From Cyanobacteria bacterium REEB67 (GTDB lineage Bacteria > Cyanobacteriota > Vampirovibrionia > Obscuribacterales > Obscuribacteraceae), in contig JAGXAB010000059.1 in NCBI GenBank assembly GCA_018971775.1, positions 1 through 40,573 on the forward strand: DNA of 40,573 nt, given 5' to 3'. How positions within the stretch are numbered: the first letter of the stretch is position 1; each line of letters begins with the position of its first letter. A program made the translations under genes and the position numbers. Below are positions 18,489 to 25,098 of this stretch, in pieces. Under the pieces are notes generated by a model. That model was not told the DNA's origin. It made no database searches and saw nothing but the letters and a program-made list of their open reading frames with translations.

Positions 18489-18854
18489 ATGAATGCCAGT
18501 ATTTTTGCCGTGATTGCCGTTCTTGCCGTACTCACCTGGATTGTCTATCAGGCCTGCGTCAAGATTCAGCGCATCACCAGCGCCGCACAACAGCGCCAGG
18601 CCGAGTTCGACAGTTATTCGAGAATTTTTGAAGAGGGAAACGAAAGGCTGACTCATTTGCAGTCCGAATTTTTCTCCCTCGCTGCCGGGCGCGCCATCGA
18701 CAACGAAGCGCAAAAAGCGCTCTGGAAGCCTGCCCTCGATTTCTCTCGCGAAGCTGCTCTGCATCTCTTGCGTCGCGATTACTTCCAGGTGGTGATCCGC
18801 ATGAACAAGGCCCATCAAGCCGCTCAGCAAGCGATTGTCCAGGTCTCGGCTTGA
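18489..18854 (+). CDS. Small membrane-anchored protein of unknown function
   Basis: A 121-residue protein beginning MNASIFAVIAVLAVLTWIVYQAC, one N-terminal transmembrane anchor, followed by a charged helical domain (about residues 25-121) that may form a coiled coil (ITSAAQQRQAEFDSYSRIF, RLTHLQSEFF). The start is set by GGAG 7 nt upstream. It opens a run of short plus-strand genes with high GC and good binding sites. The antiparallel minus-strand frame across it lacks such signals. I do not recognise a family. Confidence 0.65.
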   Translation: MNASIFAVIAVLAVLTWIVYQACVKIQRITSAAQQRQAEFDSYSRIFEEGNERLTHLQSEFFSLAAGRAIDNEAQKALWKPALDFSREAALHLLRRDYFQVVIRMNKAHQAAQQAIVQVSA

Positions 18855-18929
18855 CGGTCTACCCGAGGCCGCCAATTTCATTAACCCCAAACTACGTCGA
18901 TTTCGACCAATAACTTTCCAAGGACTTTT

Positions 18930-19178
18930 ATGAAATCCCTCCTCTACTTCGTGCTCGGCCTGCTCGGCGGTTTCGGCTACCTTTCGGCCATGCGTCTCGA
19001 CGTTGCGCCCAATCCCGTCTTCATCGGCGGTACCGCTCTGCTTCTCGCCGTCGGCTTGCTCTTCGCCGGCTACTCACGCAAAAATCCGCGCTGGTGTCTG
19101 AGTGGTTGGGCCAGTCTCGGAGTCTTTGCCGGCATCGCCGTGCCGATTGCTGTCTTCATCTCGGCCTTTGGCGGCTGA
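18930..19178 (+). CDS. Small three-helix membrane protein
   Basis: An 82-residue, almost wholly hydrophobic protein with three predicted membrane segments: MKSLLYFVLGLLGGFGYL, PVFIGGTALLLAVGLLFAG and WASLGVFAGIAVPIAVFISAF, separated by short basic loops (YSRKNPRW). AAGGA lies 6 nt before the ATG. It sits 75 bp after the anchored small protein and may share its transcript. No family is recognised. Confidence 0.7.
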   Translation: MKSLLYFVLGLLGGFGYLSAMRLDVAPNPVFIGGTALLLAVGLLFAGYSRKNPRWCLSGWASLGVFAGIAVPIAVFISAFGG

Positions 19179-19192
19179 GACTCTGATTACGG

Positions 19193-19222
19193 GGCATCCC
19201 GCCCTGTGTTCGCGGCGATGCC
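19193..19222. other. Intergenic hairpin in the small-gene cluster
   Basis: GGCATC (19193-19198) pairs with GATGCC (19217-19222), and GCC with GGC inside it after a CC bulge. There is no adjacent T-run. It lies between two genes of the GC-rich cluster, where most gaps hold such a structure. Confidence 0.4.
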
Positions 19223-19262
19223 GGTCGGCGTCGCTATTTCGATAATTCATCTGAAAGTTTAT

Positions 19263-19625
19263 ATGTCTGCTGATAACACTGTGATTGTTCTGTCCACCCC
19301 TGCCGTCGCCGATTGCCCGGAATGCCCCGAACGTGTCTATCGCGTCGCCGAAGTGCAGGCCGCTGAAAACCTGACCGACGAGGGCTCGACGCCGGAATAC
19401 CTGAACTGGATCCTCGCCGAAAACTTCGGCAAGAGCTCGGTCTACAACGTCGAAGCCGAAGCCTGGCGCGCCGCGCTCGCCCTTGCCGACGAAATCGAGG
19501 CCTCCGAGCGCTATCTCGAATACGGCGTGCAATCCGTGGCTCTCGCCGTCCCGTACCCGACGCGCAGCGTTGCGCAGTTGCGTCTGGTGCTCAAGCAAAA
19601 GCGGCAATTCCCGTTCGACCGGTAA
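19263..19625 (+). CDS. Small acidic protein of unknown function
   Basis: A 120-residue acidic protein. The ATG at 19263 (MSADNTVIV) is preferred over an upstream GTG because a purine-rich GAAAG lies about 8 nt upstream and the preceding codons overlap an intergenic hairpin. It contains a CPECPE pair of cysteines near residue 19, which could bind metal if paired with another chain; only these two Cys are present. There are no membrane segments. The gene is immediately followed by copy 1 of the palindromic element. Confidence 0.7.
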   Translation: MSADNTVIVLSTPAVADCPECPERVYRVAEVQAAENLTDEGSTPEYLNWILAENFGKSSVYNVEAEAWRAALALADEIEASERYLEYGVQSVALAVPYPTRSVAQLRLVLKQKRQFPFDR

Positions 19626-19657
19626 AAAACAGTCGGTTTGTGACAGGTCGGGCGTCG

Positions 19658-19685
19658 AAGAGTCTTCCGAATTCGGAAGACTCTT
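19658..19685. repeat. Dispersed palindromic element, copy 1
   Basis: A perfect 28-bp palindrome whose left half is AAGAGTCTTCCGAA, with an EcoRI-like GAATTC at its centre (19671.5). Outside the core the arms pair imperfectly: GGGCG (19650-19654) with CGCCC (19690-19694), with G-T pairs and one bulge between. It lies 33 bp after a stop codon. Identical cores occur at 22566-22593 and 32782-32809. Confidence 0.9.
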
Positions 19686-19737
19686 TGGTCGCCCTTTGGC
19701 CTGCCTCGCCTCTGCCTGTCTCTCTTCTCTCTAACAC

Positions 19738-19770
19738 GCCGCCCACCATCCCGGTGAGGCGGCCCTTTTG
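19738..19770 (+). terminator. GC-rich hairpin just before the Nudix-like gene
   Basis: GCCGCCCACC pairs with GGTG-A-GGCGGC around ATCCC and is followed by CCTTTTGG. The ribosome binding site of the next gene (AAAGGAG) begins only a few bases later, so it could be a terminator of the preceding unit or an attenuator-like leader structure. Confidence 0.5.
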
Positions 19771-19785
19771 GTAAAGGAGCTCAAC

Positions 19786-20397
19786 ATGTCTTTTTCAATC
19801 TCGGTACCGACGAGTTCGGTGATTGCACACCTCGCTGACGACCCCTTCAAGGTCTGCGTCATCGAGCAGACGGTCAAGCACAAGGGGCGTCTCACCCTTG
19901 TCGGCGGTAAGGTGGAGCTGCCCCGGCAGTCCCATTTCGCCTGCGCCATCGAGGAATGGGACCAGGAAGCGGGCGGCCTTGGCGCCACCATCTCCGGCGT
20001 CCGACTCTGGGCGGTCAAGACCGACCCCTACTCGGACGTGCGTCCGAGCACGCTCGGCAAGCTCACCCACGACCTTTGCCCGGAGGAGCTGCGCTCCACT
20101 CCCTGCATCGGTCACTACGGTACGCCGGACCACATCTTCACGGCGTCGGTCGTCGGCACTCCTGCCCCGAAGGACGGTGAGGCGAAGCGTTGCTTCTACT
20201 TCGACGTGCGCGACCTCCAGGTCGGTCAGGACGAGTCGCAGAGCCGCTTCGGTGCGCAGCACGACATCGTGCTCGCCATTTACCTGCTGCACCTGCTCGG
20301 CCGTCCGGTCGAGCGCGAAGACATGACCGACTTCAAGCGGCTGCGTTCCGTTTTGCCGGCCATGTTCGAGGCCTATGGCCACAAGGCTCGCACATGA
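19786..20397 (+). CDS. Nudix-like protein with degenerate catalytic box
   Basis: A 203-residue protein with strong AAAGGAG 6 nt before the ATG. The stretch GGKVELPRQSHFACAIEEWD followed by QEAGG (residues 40-64) aligns with a Nudix box (Gx5Ex7REUxEExGU). However, it has one extra residue in the loop, Glu56 where the box has Arg, and Gln60 for the first Glu of the EExG pair; Glu57 and Glu61 remain. Nudix proteins hydrolyse nucleoside diphosphates linked to another moiety, while degenerate ones often only bind ligands. The remainder is beta-rich then helical, as in the fold. It overlaps the next ATG (ATGA) or couples closely to it. Codon use is strongly GC-rich at third positions. Confidence 0.7.
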   Translation: MSFSISVPTSSVIAHLADDPFKVCVIEQTVKHKGRLTLVGGKVELPRQSHFACAIEEWDQEAGGLGATISGVRLWAVKTDPYSDVRPSTLGKLTHDLCPEELRSTPCIGHYGTPDHIFTASVVGTPAPKDGEAKRCFYFDVRDLQVGQDESQSRFGAQHDIVLAIYLLHLLGRPVEREDMTDFKRLRSVLPAMFEAYGHKART

Positions 20398-20435
20398 GTG
20401 CAGCTGCCACCGATAATCTTCAACCGGAGTCATCC

Positions 20436-21137
20436 ATGTCTGTTATTTCTGCCCGCACCACTCAGTGCGCAATGTTGGACGCGCACATCGAATCTGTGGT
20501 GCGCAACGCGGAGCATCTTCAATCGGTCCTGCGCACCTTGCGCGGCATCGGTCCGCAGGGCACGTGGCTCGGATCGCGGACGCTCGGCGAAGACACCGAC
20601 GAATACGTCTGGACTGTCGAGGTGGCGCGTCTGCTCGCTCTGCGCGGCATCGGCGCTAAGACCGGCAAGGGGCCGGGCTTGATGATGGCACCGCACCACG
20701 GTTGCTTCGCCGCCGGTCGTCCCGACCTGGTGATCGCCGTCGGTGCTGGTTTCATCGCCGGCGAGCGGGATCACCAGTACCTGAAAGGTGGCCATGTTTT
20801 CGAAATGCCGGACTTCAACACCCGGCATGACGGCCTCTTCTTCAATTCGCTCTTCCACATCGGGCTGCCCGGTCGTCTCGGCACCTGTCACGAGAAGTTT
20901 GACCTGCTCAACCGGCTCAAGCACAAGTTGCTGCCGTCGGCGCCGGTCTATCTGGTCGAGCGGGACGGCTACTACTCGGAGCTGGTGAAATTCCTCACCG
21001 GCAGCGTCAACAAGAAGGTCGGACCGCGTGTCAGCCTGGCCGACTACGAGATGGTCAAGTTTATCAACTTGCTCGAGACCTCGCCGGCTGTTTTCGCCGA
21101 CGCCCTCTGCAAGGACATCGGCTGGACCAAAGCTTAA
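20436..21137 (+). CDS. LOG/SLOG-family Rossmann protein (lysine-decarboxylase-like fold)
   Basis: A 233-residue protein related to LOG-type nucleoside 5'-monophosphate phosphoribohydrolases, which release a base from AMP-like nucleotides. TGKGPGLM (residues 76-83) corresponds to TGGGPGIM of the family with one Gly replaced by Lys78. LPGRLGTCHE (144-153) corresponds to PGGxGTxxE with Arg147 in place of Gly; the catalytic-type Glu153 is kept. GGAG lies 6 nt before the ATG at 20436. A second candidate ATG at 20394 overlaps the Nudix stop (ATGA) and would add 14 residues. It probably binds a nucleotide; whether it hydrolyses one is open because of the two substitutions. Confidence 0.75.
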   Translation: MSVISARTTQCAMLDAHIESVVRNAEHLQSVLRTLRGIGPQGTWLGSRTLGEDTDEYVWTVEVARLLALRGIGAKTGKGPGLMMAPHHGCFAAGRPDLVIAVGAGFIAGERDHQYLKGGHVFEMPDFNTRHDGLFFNSLFHIGLPGRLGTCHEKFDLLNRLKHKLLPSAPVYLVERDGYYSELVKFLTGSVNKKVGPRVSLADYEMVKFINLLETSPAVFADALCKDIGWTKA

Positions 21138-21150
21138 GTACCCGTTCTGC

Positions 21151-21182
21151 AGTCAGGTCACGAAATAAGTCGTGGCCTGACT
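21151..21182 (+). terminator. 13-bp stem-loop after the LOG-like gene
   Basis: AGTCAGGTCACGA (21151-21163) pairs with TCGTGGCCTGACT (21170-21182), 13 pairs with one G-T, loop AATAAG, followed by TTCTG. It lies 13 bp after the stop codon. Confidence 0.65.
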
Positions 21183-21242
21183 TTCTGATTGCATTGGGCT
21201 TCATCCTTTGATTTTCAACCACCTGAGCTGAAGGAAACCGTT

Positions 21243-21818
21243 ATGAAATGCATTCAAATCGTCGGCTGCGATACCATCCCCGGTCTGCCTGTCGTCTATC
21301 CAGACCAGGAGCGGCCTTACGTCAATCTCGCCGGCACCATGGTCCGTCTCTCCGATGAGCTGATCGAAACCAACCCCGGATTGCGGCTGCTGCGTTGCGA
21401 CGTGAAGACGCTTGAAGACGGAGTTGCGCTGCTCGTTCCCGAGAGCGCCGAAACGAAACGAGCCGATAGGGCAGCTCCGGCCGTACTCATCCAGATCGAG
21501 GTCGATGCCGGCTTTACGCAGCCTGTCTGTACTGTCGACGACATGGGCTTCCATGGCCGCAAGAGCGCCATCGTCGCCGAAGGTTTGCGTGGTCGCTACA
21601 TGCACTACGTCGGCACCCGTTACACCAAGGCCTTGCTCGTCGTGGTCTATCCGGGAGCCAGCTTGCAGATGCAGCTGGCCGAACGTCGTGCCCTGCCGAA
21701 GCCTGCCGGCCTCGCCGGTGTCTTCGCCAGGCAGAAGTACGAGCCGGTCTATCGCCACGTCGAGTTGGCGCGGTATCTGAGCAACGGTGCGCTCGTCGCC
21801 GGCGAAAGATTGCCGTGA
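21243..21818 (+). CDS. Protein of unknown function in the Nudix/LOG cluster
   Basis: A 191-residue protein starting MKCIQIVGCDTIPGLPVVYP, with AAGGA 7 nt upstream. It is predicted mostly beta in the first 140 residues, with charged helices at the end (YEPVYRHVELARYLSNG). No signal peptide, membrane segment or recognised motif. Codon use is as GC-rich as in the Nudix-like and LOG-like genes before it. It has its own preceding terminator-like hairpin, so it may be a separate transcription unit. Confidence 0.7.
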   Translation: MKCIQIVGCDTIPGLPVVYPDQERPYVNLAGTMVRLSDELIETNPGLRLLRCDVKTLEDGVALLVPESAETKRADRAAPAVLIQIEVDAGFTQPVCTVDDMGFHGRKSAIVAEGLRGRYMHYVGTRYTKALLVVVYPGASLQMQLAERRALPKPAGLAGVFARQKYEPVYRHVELARYLSNGALVAGERLP

Positions 21819-21931
21819 ATCTGAGCATGAGATTACTGGGAGCGAGCCTCTTCGGGTTTCACTCTCAGGCGTTCACCGCCCGGCCAGTAGTCTGCATCGA
21901 GCCAACTGAAAGATTGGTCGGTCAGGAGCTG

Positions 21932-22405
21932 ATGTCGAATACTGTGGTCAACGCAGAGGCATCAGGTTTGCCGTCTTTCAATCTCTACGGTGAATTGCCC
22001 CCGGGCATTTATCGTCTTTCTGTCGATGCCTTCCTGGGATATTTCGCTTGCCGGTCCAATCGTCGGCTTCGCCTCGCTCGCAGTTTTTTGCGGCAAGCAG
22101 CCACTCTTCGCTCCTGTGGTTGTAAGCAACTACTTGCCGGTGGAAGCTTCATTACGTCAAAATCTTCTCCCGGGGATTTCGACGGTGCCTGGAACAACGA
22201 GGGCGTTGATGAAAACAAGTTGCGTCGCCTCGAGCCGCGTCTGCTCATGGAGGGCCCTGAAGATGCCGAGAGTCTGGCTGGCGAAAGCGGCGGTGCCCTG
22301 GTACCGTGGAATCCCAGCGCTGTCGGCAGTCCAGGCTTCGCCGAATATCTGCGCTATGACGACCGCACCGGTCGTAAAAAGGGCTTGATGCTCGTCGAGC
22401 TTTGA
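21932..22405 (+). CDS. DUF6932-type nucleotidyltransferase-like protein
   Basis: A 157-residue protein with the layout of the DUF6932 family: LPSFNLYGELPPGIY at the N-terminus, a helix with GCKQLLAGGSF, then SSPGDFDGAW, and a C-terminal FAEYLRYDD..GRKKGLMLVEL. GGSF (70-73) with Asp82 and Asp84 in D-F-D form the GS...DxD signature of the nucleotidyltransferase fold, which moves an NMP to a protein, RNA or small molecule. The partner is unknown. The ATG at 21932 has AGGAG just upstream (short 3-nt spacing); a GTG at 21815 overlapping the previous stop is an alternative, but the extra residues are unlike the family. Confidence 0.75.
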   Translation: MSNTVVNAEASGLPSFNLYGELPPGIYRLSVDAFLGYFACRSNRRLRLARSFLRQAATLRSCGCKQLLAGGSFITSKSSPGDFDGAWNNEGVDENKLRRLEPRLLMEGPEDAESLAGESGGALVPWNPSAVGSPGFAEYLRYDDRTGRKKGLMLVEL

Positions 22406-22434
22406 GGCATTCGTCAAACTATCGTTTCGCTACA

Positions 22435-22466
22435 ACTCGAGAAGTGGGTTCGCCCACTTCTCGAGT
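22435..22466 (+). terminator. 14-bp stem with UUCG tetraloop
   Basis: ACTCGAGAAGTGGG pairs perfectly with CCCACTTCTCGAGT around a TTCG loop, an exceptionally stable RNA hairpin. A six-T run follows about 10 nt later (22477-22482). It ends the nucleotidyltransferase-like gene. Confidence 0.75.
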
Positions 22467-22556
22467 GCAGCTTTGCTTTTTTGCCTTTTTGCAACGATGT
22501 TGCGTAGTAGAACAGTGGCGTTTTTCTGCTTATATGCTGCCATTTCTGGTGATGCT

Positions 22557-22602
22557 TCGGAACGAAAGAGTCTTCCGAATTCGGAAGACTCTTTCGTTCC
22601 GA
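22557..22602. repeat. Dispersed palindromic element, copy 2
   Basis: A perfect 46-bp palindrome: the shared 28-bp core at 22566-22593, plus arms TCGGAACGA (22557-22565) and TCGTTCCGA (22594-22602) that are unique to this copy. The centre is GAATTC at 22579.5. It stands in the intergenic gap between the UUCG hairpin and the DUF4388 gene. Confidence 0.95.
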
Positions 22603-22804
22603 CCATACCAAGCCCTGAAACGCATGCCAGCCCGATATTTATCGCTTCACTCCCTCCCCTTTGCCCTTCTGGTCAAAGATGCTGAATGTCGCATCGATGA
22701 TGTTGCGGGGATCATATGCACAAGTCCAGTTAACGAGCGATGGCGTGTTATATTGTTTTTTTCGCCGGGAAGCCTTTACGACCTACCGTGAATTGTGTAT
22801 TGCC

Positions 22805-24415
22805 ATGTATCGTCCTAAAAAAGAGCCAGCCAACCAACCGATTGTCATTCCAAAGCTGGACAGATTACCGGTTTTGGAAGATTTGCTTGGGGCACATCAG
22901 CAGGCGCAAAGGGCTGAAGGACGCTGGGTTGAATTGTCCTGGAACCGGCCGGAGAGTGACGAGAAATTAACGCTGAGCGTCATTTTCAGGCTCGAAGGTG
23001 GTGCTCCTGTCTGGATGCTGAAGGAAGGCGAGTTTCGCAATGCCGAAGAGATCTGGACTTATGAAACCGGAGACACAGGTCTTGTTTTTAATCTGACCAT
23101 CGCTGAATGCGAAGGCCTGGCTGCGGCTGATAATAGTGCGTCGCTCGAGCCGTCCGGTGCTATCGGTGGGCGTACCATGTCAGGGGCTAGCGGCTCTTAC
23201 GGCGCTTCTATGCTCGGGCTGCAAAGGACAAGCAGTGGAAGATTGCCTGCTTTTAGCCTGCCCAAGGAAAGCGGCATTGCCACCATGGAAGGCGATCTGG
23301 TCGACATGCCGGTGCCGAATTTGCTTCAATCTTGCAGTATGGGCAAAATGACCGGTCGTCTTCTCGTCCACAACAATGCCGCTTCGGCGCAAATGTTTTT
23401 CGAAGATGGGGTGCTTGTTCATGCCACCGCTGACGGTTGCCTGGGTGATGACGTCATCCTGGAGCTGGTAGCCTGGGAGAGCGGTAAATTTTACTTCTAT
23501 CGAGATCAGAAGTCGACGGAGCGCTCCGTTCAACGCCGTCTCGACGGCATGCTCATGGAAGGGTTGACGCTTCTAGATCAAAGCCGCACGATCGCTGACA
23601 GTGGTCTCACACTCGATTCTTATCTCGATAAGCGCAACAAACAACTGAGCGAAGCCGAATTCGACAAGCTTGTCGTCGGCGGTGCACCAGTCGATAAAAA
23701 CCTCCAGAAAATGTTTTACCTCAGTGTCGACGGTCTGCTAAATCTTGGCGAGATGTTGAAGGAAAAAGGCCTGGTTAAGAAAGAATGGGTGCCGATTTTA
23801 TACAACTTGCTCAAGGCTGATCTGATTACTATTTCGGCAAAATCGGTGCAACCCGATAAGACTAGTTTTCTCGTAGCAACGCCAATCGACCGTATCGCCA
23901 TCGATGCTATCGAGCGATCCTTTCGCCGCCCTGATACAGGCTTGATGTCTTATCCACATTTTCAATTTATGCTCGAGCAGGAATATGCTCGGTGTCAGCT
24001 CCATCGCGCCCAATTTTCGGTGATCGTCATCGATCTGTGGCGGCAGCAAGGGCCGACAATGTCACCTGTACCAATCAGTGCCTTGAAAGAAATATTCGCC
24101 CGTATCGAAAGCGTCAAGCGAAAGCTCGATGTCTTGGCGCACTTCGAAGCGCTCAGTTATGCCATGTTATTGCCGCATACAGGGACGGCTAGTGCTGCCA
24201 TTCTCGCCTACCGCATTCGCGAGGTGCTACTTGCCTCTGCTATGCCTGGTTTGCCTTCAGATCAGTTAGCGCTTGCTTGCGGTATCGCCGGCATGCCCGA
24301 GGATTGTCGCGAGCTTGGATTGTTGCTTTCTGCCGCAAAAGCGTCAAAGCAAGCGGCTCAGATGAATAGTACGCCGCTCGTTTTGTTCAAGGATCTGCAG
24401 AAACTACCGGTTTAG
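22805..24415 (+). CDS. DUF4388 (PATAN) regulator with a degenerate GGDEF-like domain
   Basis: A 536-residue cytoplasmic protein from the ATG at 22805 (MYRPKKEPAN); the frame is open to 22661, but no start has a clear binding site. Residues ~161-262 are a DUF4388/PATAN domain (GDLVDMPVPNLLQ, MTGRLLVHNNAAS, FFEDGVLVHATADG), found in bacterial signalling proteins. Residues ~377-532 look like a diguanylate cyclase fold (TGLMSYPHFQFMLEQEYAR, FSVIVIDLW, YAMLLPHTGTASA). The signature GGDEF position reads FEALSY, so cyclase activity is not expected. A regulatory or scaffolding role is inferred. It is preceded by copy 2 of the palindromic element and lies outside the GC-rich cluster by composition. 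Confidence 0.75.
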   Translation: MYRPKKEPANQPIVIPKLDRLPVLEDLLGAHQQAQRAEGRWVELSWNRPESDEKLTLSVIFRLEGGAPVWMLKEGEFRNAEEIWTYETGDTGLVFNLTIAECEGLAAADNSASLEPSGAIGGRTMSGASGSYGASMLGLQRTSSGRLPAFSLPKESGIATMEGDLVDMPVPNLLQSCSMGKMTGRLLVHNNAASAQMFFEDGVLVHATADGCLGDDVILELVAWESGKFYFYRDQKSTERSVQRRLDGMLMEGLTLLDQSRTIADSGLTLDSYLDKRNKQLSEAEFDKLVVGGAPVDKNLQKMFYLSVDGLLNLGEMLKEKGLVKKEWVPILYNLLKADLITISAKSVQPDKTSFLVATPIDRIAIDAIERSFRRPDTGLMSYPHFQFMLEQEYARCQLHRAQFSVIVIDLWRQQGPTMSPVPISALKEIFARIESVKRKLDVLAHFEALSYAMLLPHTGTASAAILAYRIREVLLASAMPGLPSDQLALACGIAGMPEDCRELGLLLSAAKASKQAAQMNSTPLVLFKDLQKLPV

Positions 24416-24441
24416 AGGTATTTTTCTGCGCGAGGCGCTAT

Positions 24442-24846
24442 CTAAACCGCCGAAGTGCAGGCCTTGCATTTTGTCGCCGTCAGTGGCACGGTCTCCAGGC
24501 AGGCGCCGCAGGCTTTAGTCTCGGGTGCCGGCGGCGCTTTTGGCAAAATCAACTTTGTGATCAGAAAAACCACGAAAGCAATGATCGTAAAGTCGATCGT
24601 GGCGCCGATGAAGTCACCATATTTGATGGCATTAACCGTGATCGCTCCGTTGGCGTCTTTGCTCTGGCTGAGGACAAACTGTGCCGCACGCCAATCTCCG
24701 GCGGGCATAACCAGGCCAACGATCGGCATGATCAAATCGCCGACTATAGCTGTTACCACCTTGCCAGTCGCCCCGCCGATGATGACGCCAATGGCCAGGG
24801 CCAGAGCATTTTGCTTTTCCAGAAAAGCGACGAAATCTTTGATCAT
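24442..24846 (-). CDS. mscL: Large-conductance mechanosensitive channel
   Basis: A 134-residue inner-membrane channel that opens under membrane tension and saves cells from osmotic downshock. Family features: N-terminal MIKDFVAFLEKQNALALAIGVI with TM1, GGATGKVVTAIVGDLIMPI, a periplasmic loop, then TM2 FTIIAFVVFLITKLILP. The start at 24846 matches the usual N-terminus; GGAGG lies 11 nt upstream. After TM2 it carries CGACLETVPLTATKCKAC, two CxxC pairs forming a zinc-ribbon-like tail that some MscL relatives have but E. coli MscL lacks. It stands alone, convergent with the DUF4388 gene. Confidence 0.95.
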   Translation of the reverse strand: MIKDFVAFLEKQNALALAIGVIIGGATGKVVTAIVGDLIMPIVGLVMPAGDWRAAQFVLSQSKDANGAITVNAIKYGDFIGATIDFTIIAFVVFLITKLILPKAPPAPETKACGACLETVPLTATKCKACTSAV

Positions 24847-25026
24847 TGACCGGGCAACCTCCACAAAAGTATCCTGCCTCAATCAGTCAGGAGTCGGCTA
24901 ACTGGAGGGGAGCGTCTATTTTAGCAGTTCATATTTGCTCTCGGTCCTGCCAGTTAGTCGCTTTGAAATTTTATACTATGGTAAGTAGTGTAACATCTGT
25001 TTTTGAGAAGCCAGGGCGCGGCAATA

Positions 25027-25062
25027 GAAAAAGCGAGATGGAGGCTACTTTGCCTCCATCTC
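25027..25062 (-). terminator. Terminator of the LpxH-like/GT4 operon
   Basis: GAGATGGAGGC (25035-25045) pairs perfectly with GCCTCCATCTC (25052-25062). Read on the minus strand the stem is followed by GCTTTTTCT. It lies about 37 nt past the glycosyltransferase stop. Confidence 0.85.
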
Positions 25063-25098
25063 TCAATGTCATTCATCGCGATTCGAGCTCACCGGTTT

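Noticed and set aside
18219..18890. 223-codon minus-strand frame
   Set aside because: It overlaps the plus-strand anchored protein, which has a good binding site and a clear membrane helix, and shows no motif of its own.
22661..22804. 48-codon N-terminal extension of the DUF4388 protein
   Set aside because: It starts at TTG, has no binding site and looks unlike a domain or signal peptide. The ATG at 22805 is preferred, although its own binding site is weak.
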